A model generated the notes under the pieces. The model was not told the origin of the DNA, did no database searches, and worked only from the letters and a program-made list of their open reading frames with translations. Both the position numbers and the translations under genes were made by a program. Of a stretch of DNA of 64,000 nt, positions 11,981-20,322 are shown piece by piece; the first letter of the stretch is position 1, and every line of letters starts with the position of its first letter. The stretch is from Cognatundibacterium luofuense (GTDB lineage Bacteria; Pseudomonadota; Gammaproteobacteria; Burkholderiales; Burkholderiaceae_D): positions 434,001 through 498,000 of the forward strand of contig NZ_JAGSPN010000001.1 in NCBI RefSeq assembly GCF_018139685.1, written 5' to 3'.

Positions 11981-12805
11981 ATGAATCGTTTAACAGAAGA
12001 AATCAAAACCCGCGCACGTTTACTACAAAAGCAATTGCAACGCGGTCATCAGCCAAGTATCAAGCGCGTGCGCATTTTATGTCGCCAGCAGCGCTGGAAT
12101 CCGGAGACTGAACCCAGCCTGAGTCAGTGTATGAACCTGGTCGCAGCAGATACCGGTTTTCGCGACTGGGAACATGCGCGCCGTGCGTTCACAACTTCCG
12201 GCAGTGAAATGGCGGATATGGGTTCATTCTGGTACGGTGAGCACAGCGCCGGATTCACGAATCTCTGGTTTTCCGACTACGCCCAAGCGAAGCAACAACA
12301 TGCGCAACAGCGTGATCGCTATTTACTGCCTTACCGTCATCAGTTTGTGCTGGTTGAATCAGCGTTTTTGCAGGAAGCGGGTATTGAGGCAAGCGCAGAT
12401 ATCTGGCAGTCCTTAGATTGTGATCTGGTGGCCCATCGTGGAAGCCCGGAATGGGTAATGCTGGCAGAACTTCGTTTGCAGCAGACACGTTTGGAACGAT
12501 GGGAAAAATGCTGGGATGCGCAGGCAGATCAGCAAGCATTGCAAAGTAATGCAGACGAGGCAGCCGCGACGCTCTCAACTTTCGTTGCCGACGGGCGTTT
12601 GCTGAAAATTCCGCAGCAGCGAAAAAAGCGACTGGTCATACTTCAATGGCTGGTGAAGCAAATTGCTGCGGGGCGCGATTACTCTGAAATTGAACTCAAT
12701 CAGTTGATACGACCCGTTCACGATGATGTTGCAACTTTACGTCGTGAGCTTGTGGTACACGGTCTGATGCGAAGAGAGCAGGGCAGGTATCGCAGATCCG
12801 CCTGA
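11981..12805 (+). CDS. DUF2087-domain protein with a glyoxalase-associated N-terminal helical domain
   Basis: A 274-residue cytosolic protein of unknown function. The C-terminal 75 residues (from about 198, DGRLLKIPQQRKKRLVILQW to the end) match the DUF2087 pattern: a conserved lysine/arginine helix, then EIELNQLI, DDVATLRRELV and a final GLMRRE-GRYRR, which looks like a winged-helix-type fold. The N-terminal 70 residues, with ARLLQKQL and SQCMNLVAADTGFRDWEHARR, resemble the short helical domain often attached to glyoxalase-superfamily proteins. The middle (75-190) is unassigned. A strong site GGAGG precedes the start. It is monocistronic, ending at a candidate terminator. Confidence 0.7.
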   Translation: MNRLTEEIKTRARLLQKQLQRGHQPSIKRVRILCRQQRWNPETEPSLSQCMNLVAADTGFRDWEHARRAFTTSGSEMADMGSFWYGEHSAGFTNLWFSDYAQAKQQHAQQRDRYLLPYRHQFVLVESAFLQEAGIEASADIWQSLDCDLVAHRGSPEWVMLAELRLQQTRLERWEKCWDAQADQQALQSNADEAAATLSTFVADGRLLKIPQQRKKRLVILQWLVKQIAAGRDYSEIELNQLIRPVHDDVATLRRELVVHGLMRREQGRYRRSA

Positions 12806-12817
12806 GTCAGATTTGCC

Positions 12818-12856
12818 GGCAGCCCGTGAAAGACCGGGCTGCCGTAAGCAGGTTTT
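12818..12856 (+). terminator. Candidate terminator after the DUF2087 gene
   Basis: The nine-bp perfect stem ggcagcccg/cgggctgcc (12818-12826 with 12835-12843) lies just after the stop codon. The T-run (ttttt) follows about ten bases later, so it is not an ideal intrinsic terminator. Confidence 0.5.
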
Positions 12857-13039
12857 TGCAAACTGATGAACTGCGTAGTGCATACGGAATGCAATGTCAT
12901 TCTGAATATCTGCGGCATATGCCATGCTCTTCTTAATGGCAATCATCATCACCATGATCATCACAATCATTGATCAGATAAATTCTGATTATGTATCTTT
13001 TTTTCAGATGTTTAAATGAAATGAATTGTTGATATGTCA

Positions 13040-13070
13040 CTTCAGAATTACACTGAAGAGCAATTCTGAA
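13040..13070 (+). promoter_or_regulatory. Overlapping alternative hairpins before the PhyH gene
   Basis: Two inverted repeats share bases: cttcag/ctgaag (13040-13045 with 13053-13058) and ttcagaatt/aattctgaa (13041-13049 with 13062-13070). They cannot form at the same time. They sit immediately upstream of the start codon and could be an operator or a translational switch. Confidence 0.4.
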
Positions 13071-13077
13071 TCAATTG

Positions 13078-14043
13078 ATGAGGCATGGCATGCAGCATAC
13101 GCAGATACTTGAGCAATTCTGGCAGCACATTTGCGAGCCTGCTAAGGCGGATCAATCCGGACAATCTGATCACGCAAAGCAATGGAATTTGCAGGTAAAA
13201 ACCTTGTATGCACATCAGATTGCTTACCCGGTTGCATTACGATATTTGCTGGAACAGCGCCCGTCGTTGCCGGAATTTTTAACATGGGTGGCGCAGTCTG
13301 AGGTGGATTATCAGTTAGCGGAAACTTCCGGTAACATGAATGAGGGCAACGAGGACGACTGGGTACTGACACCGGAACAAATCGCATTCTGGAACACGCA
13401 TGGTTATCTTGTTCTTCCATCGGTGTTCGACAGGCAGATATGCGCTGAAACCTGTCAGGCAATTTGTGAGTTTCTGGGCGTGCAGCAGGATGATCCATCC
13501 AGCTGGCAATTGGCGAATCAGAAAAAACTTGGCCTGATGATGCCTTTTTACAATCATCCCCGGCTTAACGCGAACCGTGAATCAGGGCGAATCCGTGCTG
13601 CCTACCGGCAATTGTACGGAACAGACGCACTGTATAAAACGATTGATCATGCCAGCTTTAATCCGCCGTTAAGCTCAGAAAATCCATTCAGCGGCAGCGG
13701 TTTGCACTGGGATGTCAGTTTAGCGCAGCCGATGCCGGACAAGTTTCAGGGCTTGTTATATCTGACTGATTGCGGCCCCCGCGATGGTGCATTTCACTGC
13801 GTTCCGGGTTTTCATCGCCAGTTAGCTGACTGGTTGCAGCAGTTACCTGCGGGAGCTAACCCGCGTGAAACAGCGGAAAAAACACTGGTGCCAAAGGCCG
13901 TGCCGGGCAATGCCGGTGATTTTGTCATCTGGCATCAAGCATTGCCGCATTGTGCAACGCCAAATTACGGAAACAAACCCCGCATAGTGCAGTACCTGAC
14001 GTATATTCCGGACGAGTATTCTGATCACGAAGTCTGGATCTGA
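13078..14043 (+). CDS. Phytanoyl-CoA dioxygenase (PhyH) family protein
   Basis: A protein of about 321 residues with a PhyH-type non-haem Fe(II)/2-oxoglutarate dioxygenase domain from about residue 95 (LTPEQIAFWNTHGYLVLPSVF). The facial triad is visible: HWD in GSGLHWDVSLAQPMPDK (His and Asp) and the distal histidine in WHQALPHCATPN, with the 2-oxoglutarate-binding arginine in NKPRIVQYLTYIP. GAFHCVPGFHRQ is also typical. The first 90 residues are an unassigned helical extension. The start is uncertain: ATG at 13078 or 13090, the latter with TGAGG in front. The substrate is unknown. A 34-codon frame follows two bases after its stop. Confidence 0.82.
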   Translation: MRHGMQHTQILEQFWQHICEPAKADQSGQSDHAKQWNLQVKTLYAHQIAYPVALRYLLEQRPSLPEFLTWVAQSEVDYQLAETSGNMNEGNEDDWVLTPEQIAFWNTHGYLVLPSVFDRQICAETCQAICEFLGVQQDDPSSWQLANQKKLGLMMPFYNHPRLNANRESGRIRAAYRQLYGTDALYKTIDHASFNPPLSSENPFSGSGLHWDVSLAQPMPDKFQGLLYLTDCGPRDGAFHCVPGFHRQLADWLQQLPAGANPRETAEKTLVPKAVPGNAGDFVIWHQALPHCATPNYGNKPRIVQYLTYIPDEYSDHEVWI

Positions 14044-14045
14044 GA

Positions 14046-14150
14046 ATGAAAAAAGAAGATTTTTTGATGTTGAGTATTCCGGCGGAAGGATTGCAGAGAA
14101 CCATCAAACTCAGATTTGACTCTCACCGTTTGGTGAATTACAAAAATTAA
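14046..14150 (+). CDS. Possible small protein (34 aa) coupled to the PhyH gene
   Basis: An ATG lies two bases after the PhyH stop codon and opens a 34-codon frame ending in TAA just before a strong terminator. The peptide starts MKKEDFLMLSIPAEG and ends with a basic RLVNYKN; it has no signal peptide or membrane helix. The position between stop and terminator and the short spacing would allow translational coupling, but there is no independent ribosome binding site and I recognise no family. It may simply be the 3' untranslated region. Confidence 0.35.
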   Translation: MKKEDFLMLSIPAEGLQRTIKLRFDSHRLVNYKN

Positions 14151-14160
14151 GAAAGTAAAG

Positions 14161-14192
14161 GCCAGTACATCAGAATGTACTGGCTTTTTTTT
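14161..14192 (+). terminator. Rho-independent terminator after the PhyH gene
   Basis: The nine-bp stem gccagtaca/tgtactggc (14161-14169 with 14176-14184) is followed by eight T. Confidence 0.88.
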
Positions 14193-14211
14193 AAATACCG
14201 AAGGAACCTGA

Positions 14212-15093
14212 TCAGCCTGGCAGCAATTCTGTTTCACCATCCAGCAAACTATTGGCCGGATATGGTGTTTTAGTTTTCAGTTCGTCGTAGTACGGGGTGA
14301 AGTCCGGTGCGGTGCCTTCGAACAGTTCATCGAAACTGTTAATTACAAAATAGGTTTCCTGATAGGTATCGATTTTGTACAGCGTGTTCAGGCAGCGTTT
14401 GATATCCAGATGAATATGGCGCGATGTCGTGCCCGGTGTCAGACAGTATTCGACTTCGCCACCGGATGACAGAATACCGGCGCCGTAAATACGCAAGCCT
14501 TCCGGTGTGTTGATCAGACCAAATTCCACGGTGTACCAGTACAGGCGCGCCAGCTGATCCAGGCCGCCGAGCTGCATGGCTTTTAAGCCGCCCTGACCGT
14601 AACGCTGGATGTAGTCTGCGAATACAGGATTGAACAGCAGCGGTACATGGCCGAAGAAATCGTGGAACACATCCGGTTCAACGATGTAATTGAATTCCTC
14701 CGGTTTGCGCAGCCACACGGTGACCGGGAAACGGCGGTTGGCCAGATGTTCAAAGAAGGTCAGTTCAGGAATCAGGCCCGGTACGGCGACGATGGTCCAG
14801 CCTGTTGCTGCTTCCAGTTTTTTCGACGTAGCTTCAAATTGCGGAATGCCATCCGCAGCGTTTAAGCCTTGCAGCGCTTCGATAAATTCATTGCAGGCAC
14901 GGCCCGGCAACAGCGCCATCTGACGCTGATACAAACGGCGCCACAGCGCGTGTTCTTCTTCCGTATACGCAGCCCAGTCCTGCTGCACAACGTATTGAGC
15001 ATCGGCGCTCGCGTAGTCTCCGCGTAAGGCGGCGCCGTGGGATTTTTCGGCCACAGTGGCCAGAAAGTCTTCGTTACTGACGGTGGTATCCAT
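14212..15093 (-). CDS. phhA: Phenylalanine 4-monooxygenase
   Basis: A 293-residue tetrahydropterin- and iron-dependent hydroxylase converting phenylalanine to tyrosine. Iron ligands are visible in the family block HDFFGHVPLLF (two histidines) and in YWYTVEFGL (glutamate). GLRIYGAGILSSGGEVEYC and the C-terminal Q-ETYFVINSFDELF are typical of the bacterial enzymes. The length fits bacterial PhhA. It follows hppD on the same strand; the two form a phenylalanine-to-homogentisate route, though an internal terminator-like hairpin lies between them. No pterin-carbinolamine dehydratase gene is present in the window. Confidence 0.95.
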   Translation of the reverse strand: MDTTVSNEDFLATVAEKSHGAALRGDYASADAQYVVQQDWAAYTEEEHALWRRLYQRQMALLPGRACNEFIEALQGLNAADGIPQFEATSKKLEAATGWTIVAVPGLIPELTFFEHLANRRFPVTVWLRKPEEFNYIVEPDVFHDFFGHVPLLFNPVFADYIQRYGQGGLKAMQLGGLDQLARLYWYTVEFGLINTPEGLRIYGAGILSSGGEVEYCLTPGTTSRHIHLDIKRCLNTLYKIDTYQETYFVINSFDELFEGTAPDFTPYYDELKTKTPYPANSLLDGETELLPG

Positions 15094-15117
15094 GATTTTA
15101 TTTATACTTGTTAAGAC

Positions 15118-15150
15118 AAAAGGCTGACACCCGGGAGTGTGCAGCCTTTT
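15118..15150 (-). terminator. Terminator-like hairpin between hppD and phhA
   Basis: The stem aaaaggctgacac (15118-15130) pairs with gtgtgcagcctttt with one bulge. On the minus strand it ends in a short T-run. It may attenuate transcription from hppD into phhA. Confidence 0.6.
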
Positions 15151-15174
15151 GCGATTGTCTCATATCGGTTTTGC

Positions 15175-16290
15175 TTACGCTGTGGTGGTTTCGTCTTTCA
15201 GCACACCGCGGCGGATTTGATCCAGCTCAATGGATTCAAACAAAGCGCGGAAATTGCCTTCGCCGAAGCCCTGATCACCTTTGCGCTGGATGATCTCGAA
15301 GAAGATCGGGCCAATCACAGTGGTGGTGAAGATTTGCAGCAGTAACTGACGCGCTTCTTCGGTGGATTTACCATCGATCAGAATACGCAGCTTGCGCAGT
15401 TCTTCCAGATTTTCACCGTGGCCCGGCAGACGGCGGTCAACCAGATCGTAGTAAGTTTCGATGGTATCCTGGAAGCTGACGCCGTCGGCTTTCATGCCGG
15501 CAACGGTTTTGTATACATCATTAGTACCCATCGCGATATGCTGAACGCCTTCGCCGTGGTACAGATCCAGATATTCAGCGATCTGGGATTTGTCATCGGA
15601 AGATTCATTGATCGGGATACGGATTTTGCCGCAAGGCGAGGTCATCGCTTTGGATTTCAGACCTGTGTGCTTACCGGCGATATCGAAGTAACGGATTTCG
15701 CGGAAGTTGAACAGGGTTTCATAGTAGTCAGCCCATTCTTTCATACGGCCACGGTAAACATTGTGGGTCAGATGGTCGATGTAAGTCAGACCGTGACCAA
15801 CCGGATTCGGATCCACGCCCGGAATCGCGACGAAGTCAGCGTCGTAAATACTGATATTGCCGATCGCGCCCGGTGCTGCACCGTCTTTACCTTGCCAGCG
15901 GTCAACGAAATAAATCAGGGAATCGCCGATACCTTTGATGGCCGGAATATTCAGTTCCATCGGGCCGGTTTTGTTATCGAAGCCCCATGCGCCCAGTTCC
16001 AGTGCGCGTTTGTACGCAAAGTTCGCATCTTTGACGCGGAAAGCAAATGCGCAGACGCAAGGGCCATGTTTGCGTGCGAATTTCTGTGCAAACGAATCCG
16101 GTTCCGCGTTGATGATGAAGTTCACATCACCCTGACGGTACAGTGTGACATCTTTGGTACGGTGTTTAGCGATAGCCACAAAGCCCATCGTTTCGAACAG
16201 CTTGCCCATGGCAGCCGGATCAGGTGCGGCGTATTCGACGAATTCGAAGCCGTCGGTGCCCATCGGGTTTTCCCAGGTTTGGAATGTCAT
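15175..16290 (-). CDS. hppD: 4-hydroxyphenylpyruvate dioxygenase
   Basis: A 371-residue Fe(II) enzyme turning 4-hydroxyphenylpyruvate into homogentisate. The start at 16290 is set by AGGAG seven bases upstream and the N-terminus MTFQTWENPMGTDGFEFVEY. Two vicinal-oxygen-chelate modules are visible; iron ligands are the histidines in GLTYIDHLTHNV and EGVQHIAMGTNDV and the glutamate in QIFTTTVIGPIFFEIIQR. The C-terminal GFGEGNFRALFESIELDQ is diagnostic. It is divergent from an Lrp/AsnC regulator, which is the likely local control gene. Homogentisate dioxygenase is not in this window. Confidence 0.96.
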   Translation of the reverse strand: MTFQTWENPMGTDGFEFVEYAAPDPAAMGKLFETMGFVAIAKHRTKDVTLYRQGDVNFIINAEPDSFAQKFARKHGPCVCAFAFRVKDANFAYKRALELGAWGFDNKTGPMELNIPAIKGIGDSLIYFVDRWQGKDGAAPGAIGNISIYDADFVAIPGVDPNPVGHGLTYIDHLTHNVYRGRMKEWADYYETLFNFREIRYFDIAGKHTGLKSKAMTSPCGKIRIPINESSDDKSQIAEYLDLYHGEGVQHIAMGTNDVYKTVAGMKADGVSFQDTIETYYDLVDRRLPGHGENLEELRKLRILIDGKSTEEARQLLLQIFTTTVIGPIFFEIIQRKGDQGFGEGNFRALFESIELDQIRRGVLKDETTTA

Positions 16291-16417
16291 GTTTGTCTCC
16301 TGTGGGGGATTCGTTTGAAATTCTGCTTCAACCGGCACATTTGTGTGCGGTTTGATACAGCGCAAACTCACAGTATAGTCGGCGTAACACGCCATTTAAT
16401 TCCAAAATTCACCAAAG

Positions 16418-16471
16418 ATTGCATGATGTACGCAATAATGTTGCGCATAATTTCAGGATAAGGGGAGAAAA
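16418..16471. promoter_or_regulatory. Candidate Lrp-type operator and promoter between hppD and its regulator
   Basis: The inverted repeat attgc-(9)-gcaat (16418-16436) is followed by ttgcgcataat, a possible -10 region of the regulator gene. The spot lies between the divergent hppD and Lrp-family genes, where a regulator would be expected to bind. The match is short and was not tested. Confidence 0.3.
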
Positions 16472-16972
16472 ATGGCGCAGGTTGAACTGGATAAAATTGA
16501 CCGCAAAATTCTGGCGATTTTGCAGGCCGACGGGCGGCTGACTAATCAGGAAGTGGCAGAGCGGGTCAATCTGTCGCCGTCGCCCTGCCTGCGCCGTATC
16601 AAGCGTCTGGAAGAGAGCGGCGTGATCCGCCAGTACGTGGCTTTGCTGGAACCGGCGCGGATCGGCCTCGGCTTGCTGGCCTATGTGAATGTGCGGCTGG
16701 AAAAGCACAGCGATGTGCCGTCGAAAGGCGCTTCGCGTTCGCCGCGCGATGATTTCGCGGTATCGGTGGCGCAATGGGCAGAAGTGGTGGCTTGCTATGC
16801 AATGACCGGTGAAATGGACTATCTGCTGCGGGTGCATGTGGAAGACATGAATCACTTTTCCCGTTTCATGATGGAAACCCTGTTACGCCATCCGGCGGTG
16901 CTGGATGTGAAGTCCAGCTTCGCGCTGCAACAGATCAAAGATACTACCGCCTTGCCGCTGGGCGCAGCCTGA
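16472..16972 (+). CDS. Lrp/AsnC-family transcriptional regulator
   Basis: A 166-residue regulator with an N-terminal winged helix (about 6-60, with IDRKILAILQADGRLTNQEVA and the recognition helix LSPSPCLRRIKRLEESGVI) and a C-terminal RAM domain (CYAMTGEMDYLLRVHVEDM) that binds amino acids in this family. The linker contains an extra stretch of about ten residues (VPSKGASRSPRDD) compared with standard Lrp. GGGGAG precedes the start. Divergent placement from hppD suggests that it senses phenylalanine or tyrosine and controls hppD-phhA; this is inference from location. Confidence 0.9.
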   Translation: MAQVELDKIDRKILAILQADGRLTNQEVAERVNLSPSPCLRRIKRLEESGVIRQYVALLEPARIGLGLLAYVNVRLEKHSDVPSKGASRSPRDDFAVSVAQWAEVVACYAMTGEMDYLLRVHVEDMNHFSRFMMETLLRHPAVLDVKSSFALQQIKDTTALPLGAA

Positions 16973-17155
16973 GCGACTTCGCTAGCGTTGATGATTGTGC
17001 AGACTTCGTCAGCATGGGTGTCCGGAGCGCCAGTGTTTCTGCGGACGTCGGTGAAAAACTGTGCCATTCTCCGCATTTCAGCGGTTTTTTGCCTTGTCGC
17101 CGGCCTTTGTGACACGGGATAATGTTAGTATTTTTTAGATATATCAGGAGGGCGT

Positions 17156-18103
17156 ATGCAGGTCATTTCCGCAGAACAGGTTCACCAGTCGCTGAATTTT
17201 CCGGCGCTGACCGCCGCACTGGCGCAGGCATTCGCTGCACCGTTTCATATGCCGGCGCGCCAGGTGTTTCATTTATCGGAGGATGCGGCCTGTAAGGATG
17301 CGTTTGCGGTGCTGCCCTCATGGAATCAGGATGTGATCGGCGTGAAAGCGTTCACGTATTTCCCGGACAATGGCGCGCATCAGTTACCCAGCCTGTTTTC
17401 CAAAATTCTGCTGTTTAAACGCGATCACGGCGAACCGCTGGCGATGGTGGATGGCACCAGCGTCACCTACTGGCGCACCGCTGCGGTATCGGCGCTGGCG
17501 GCGCAGCAACTGGCGCGTGCGGATGCCTCGTGTTTGCTGTTGCTCGGCACCGGCAATCTGGCGCTGCCGCTGCTGCGCGCTCATGCAGCAGTGCGTTCGC
17601 TGAGTTCGGTACAGGTCTGGGGCAGGGATATTGCCAAAGCTGAGCGCATCGTCGCCGCTTTCCGCGCAGAGCAGCCGGCACTGACGATCAGCGTGGTCAG
17701 CGACTTGCGGGCGGCAGTGCGGCAGTCGGATATCATCGTCGCGGCGACGGGCAGCGCCGAACCGCTGGTGCTGGGGGAGGATGTGCAGGCTGGCAGCCAT
17801 GTCGATTTGCTCGGCAATCACAGCCCTGACCGGCGCGAATGCGATACGGCACTGGTGGAAAAATCAGCGGTGTTTGTCGATTACGCGCCGAATGTCTGCC
17901 GCGAAGCCGGTGAATTGCTGATTCCGGTGGCAGAAGGGCGGTTTACGCTGGAGCAGATTCGTGCGGATCTTGCTGCCTGCTGTCGCGGTGAAGCGGGGCG
18001 GCGTGATGCGCAGGAAATTACGCTGTTCAAATCAGTAGGGACGGCACTGGCAGATCTGGTGACCGCCCATCTGGTGCAGCGTCAGCAGGCTCCGCTGGCG
18101 TAA
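17156..18103 (+). CDS. Ornithine cyclodeaminase/mu-crystallin family protein
   Basis: A 315-residue member of the ornithine cyclodeaminase family. The N-terminal part holds the substrate site (FHMPARQVFHL, GVKAFTYFPDN) and the central part a Rossmann fold with LLLLGTGNLALPLLRAH as the NAD(P)-binding loop; the DGTSVTYWRTAAVSALAA block is typical. The family includes ornithine cyclodeaminase, delta1-pyrroline-2-carboxylate reductase and alanine dehydrogenases, which sequence reading cannot separate. It ends with a plausible catalytic region (SVGTALADLVTAHLV). AGGAGGG precedes the start. It is not visibly in an operon. Confidence 0.85.
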   Translation: MQVISAEQVHQSLNFPALTAALAQAFAAPFHMPARQVFHLSEDAACKDAFAVLPSWNQDVIGVKAFTYFPDNGAHQLPSLFSKILLFKRDHGEPLAMVDGTSVTYWRTAAVSALAAQQLARADASCLLLLGTGNLALPLLRAHAAVRSLSSVQVWGRDIAKAERIVAAFRAEQPALTISVVSDLRAAVRQSDIIVAATGSAEPLVLGEDVQAGSHVDLLGNHSPDRRECDTALVEKSAVFVDYAPNVCREAGELLIPVAEGRFTLEQIRADLAACCRGEAGRRDAQEITLFKSVGTALADLVTAHLVQRQQAPLA

Positions 18104-18185
18104 TTCAGGGGTAAATGCGGACTTCTGCACAGCATCTGCGCTGTACACGAACGGCGCAGGTGGCAAACCGATGATTTCGAATATC

Positions 18186-18851
18186 TTATTTAAAGCCCGG
18201 TAAATGACGTAACAGTTTGACCGCCGCGCGGGCATTCGCTTTCCAGGTGTAATCCAGAAACGCGACCTGTTCATCCATCGCTTCTTTCAGTATCGATTTC
18301 GCCGATGCCGGACGCAGTTTCAGATAAGCGTCCGCTTCGCCGTATTCACGGTGTATCTGCATGCCGGCTTTTTTGGCGATATGGATCATGGTCTGATTCG
18401 AGGCCAGACAATGCATGTACAGCGTATCCACATCGGCATTGCGGCAGTGAATCGCGCCGCGCTGGAACAGGCGGAAACCGATGCCCTTGCCGCGAGCATA
18501 CGAGGAAACCGAGACCCCGAATTCCGCGACCTGCCGCTTCTCCGTATTGTCGTCATAGTCTTTGCGCGCCATAAACGCCAGATGGCCGACGCCAACCAGA
18601 CGAAAATGGTGGCTGAAAACGCCGAAAACTTTGTCGCGGGAAAAATCCAGACTTTCCACATACTTGCGGATCAGCGCGTCGGGCAGCACGGTGCCGAAAC
18701 GCAGCAGGCGGTCACTGTCTTCCAGCCCCAGAAAATGGCGCAGTATACGGTGGCGGTCGTTGGCCGACAATTCTTTGACCCGGATCACCGGCCGCGCATG
18801 CTTGCCGGACGGGTCCGGTGTCTGAACGGGAAACACATCAGAGGTTTTCAT
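18186..18851 (-). CDS. GNAT-family N-acetyltransferase
   Basis: A 221-residue protein with a GNAT fold. The start at 18851 (MKTSDVFPVQTPDPSG) follows GGAG with five bases spacing. Residues about 30-190 carry the acetyltransferase: SANDRHRILRHFLGLEDSDRLLRFG at the start, VGVGHLAFMAR on the core strands, and the acetyl-CoA loop SSYARGKGIGFRLFQRG (the R/Q-x-x-G-x-G/A pattern). HCLASNQTMIHIAKKAGMQI is the usual C-terminal helix. The substrate is unknown. It is a single gene. Confidence 0.82.
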   Translation of the reverse strand: MKTSDVFPVQTPDPSGKHARPVIRVKELSANDRHRILRHFLGLEDSDRLLRFGTVLPDALIRKYVESLDFSRDKVFGVFSHHFRLVGVGHLAFMARKDYDDNTEKRQVAEFGVSVSSYARGKGIGFRLFQRGAIHCRNADVDTLYMHCLASNQTMIHIAKKAGMQIHREYGEADAYLKLRPASAKSILKEAMDEQVAFLDYTWKANARAAVKLLRHLPGFK

Positions 18852-19047
18852 CGCAGCTCCACAAAACGACAGCCATAGTGTGACTGCTGTCAGATTTCCA
18901 TATACGGTTTGTGCAACGCACAATTCTGACTATTGTAGGTCAGCCCTGCGGGGACGAAAAGTCCGTACCACCGAGTAATTGCTCCAGAATAGCAGCCGGA
19001 TTGCGCTGCGTCAGCGAATATTTTGCTGCGATGCAACAGGCTCGGTA

Positions 19048-20322
19048 TCAGGAAGCAGCGCAGACTGCGCCGTCGTCTTCGCCGGTCGGCAAGTCCGTGC
19101 TTTTCCGCCATGCGCGGATTGCATCGATTCTTGCGCTGCGTACCGCTTCCGGAATGCGTGCCGGCGTTGTACAAGCTTTCGCCACAGCCCCGGCATCCAC
19201 ACTCAGTGCAGCCTGCAAAGCCGCTTCCAGCAAGGCTTTCTGGCGGAATTCGCGGGTTTCATAACCGGTGCGTCCGCAATAATCACATTCAATCGCTAGC
19301 AACATCGCGCGGAAACGGTCAGGCTTGCGGTAAGCATCGCAGCGCTGAAATAAATCCGCAATCGTGGCCGGACGCAGTATCGCAGCCTGACCGCAGACGC
19401 CGTGTTCACGGGTCGTCATGACGGCCAGATCGCGGCAATCTGCCGGTACGCGCAGGCGCTGGCAAACAGCATCCGTCAGCGGCACACCCAGTGCTTCATG
19501 CCCGTGATGGGCAGGCCAGGCAGCAGGATCGGTGACGCCTTTGCCCAGATCATGCAGCAGCGCCGCAAAGCGCACAGCCAGCGGATAGCCGCGCTGCGCG
19601 GCCTGATCGACCACCAGCATGCAATGCACGCCGGTATCGCCTTCCGGATGGTAATGCAAAGGTTGCGGCACACCCCACAAACGCAGTAACTCCGGTAGCA
19701 AGCGTGCCAGGGCACCGCATTCTTTTAAAATTTCTATCATGCGCGACGGACGCTGTTCCATCAGGCCGCGTGCAATTTCCTGCCACACCCGCTCCGGAAC
19801 CAGTGCATCCACTTCGCCAGCGGCGACCATATTCCGCATCAGCTGCATGGTTTCCGGTGCCACGCTGAATTCCTGACCAGGCGCAGAAAAACGGGCGGCG
19901 AAGCGCGCCAGCCGCAATATCCTTACCGGATCTTCTTCAAACGCCGGCGACACATGGCGCAGAACGCGCGCAGCCAGATCGGCTTGTCCGCCGTAAGGAT
20001 CAATAATCTGACCGTCGTCGCCGAGCGCCATCGCATTAATCGTCAGATCGCGGCGGATTAAATCTTCTTCCAGCGTCACCGACGCATCGGTGTAAAACGC
20101 AAAACCTTTGTAACCGGCTGCGGTTTTTCTTTCGGTACGGGCCAGTGCATATTCTTCATGGCTGCGTGGATGCAGGAAAACCGGAAAGTCTTTGCCAACC
20201 GGTCTGTAACCGGCAGCCAGCATGGCTTCCGGTGTACTGCCGACAACCACATAATCGACATCCTGCACCGGTAAGCCCAGTAAGCGGTCACGCACTGCGC
20301 CGCCAACCTGATAAATCTTCAT
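19048..20322 (-). CDS. cca: Multifunctional CCA-adding tRNA nucleotidyltransferase
   Basis: A 424-residue class II nucleotidyltransferase that builds or repairs the CCA end of tRNA. The N-terminal head (MKIYQVGGAVRDRLLG, then DVDYVVVG with the two catalytic aspartates) and DLTINAMALG with RFAARF are the nucleotide-selecting motifs. The C-terminal part has an HD domain (LLHDLGKGVTDP), so this is the long proteobacterial form with phosphatase/phosphodiesterase activities. It starts inside the stop codon of the upstream GST gene (ATGA overlap) and is the last gene of the slt-GST-cca run. Confidence 0.96.
   Translation of the reverse strand: MKIYQVGGAVRDRLLGLPVQDVDYVVVGSTPEAMLAAGYRPVGKDFPVFLHPRSHEEYALARTERKTAAGYKGFAFYTDASVTLEEDLIRRDLTINAMALGDDGQIIDPYGGQADLAARVLRHVSPAFEEDPVRILRLARFAARFSAPGQEFSVAPETMQLMRNMVAAGEVDALVPERVWQEIARGLMEQRPSRMIEILKECGALARLLPELLRLWGVPQPLHYHPEGDTGVHCMLVVDQAAQRGYPLAVRFAALLHDLGKGVTDPAAWPAHHGHEALGVPLTDAVCQRLRVPADCRDLAVMTTREHGVCGQAAILRPATIADLFQRCDAYRKPDRFRAMLLAIECDYCGRTGYETREFRQKALLEAALQAALSVDAGAVAKACTTPARIPEAVRSARIDAIRAWRKSTDLPTGEDDGAVCAAS

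Noticed and set aside
12924-13019. A 31-codon hydrophobic small frame
   Set aside because: It lacks a ribosome binding site, and its hydrophobicity comes from an atc/att-rich run; an overlapping frame gives the His-rich tail. Neither can be called a gene.
15418-16461. A 347-codon plus-strand open frame
   Set aside because: It is antisense to hppD and shows no domain or ribosome binding site.
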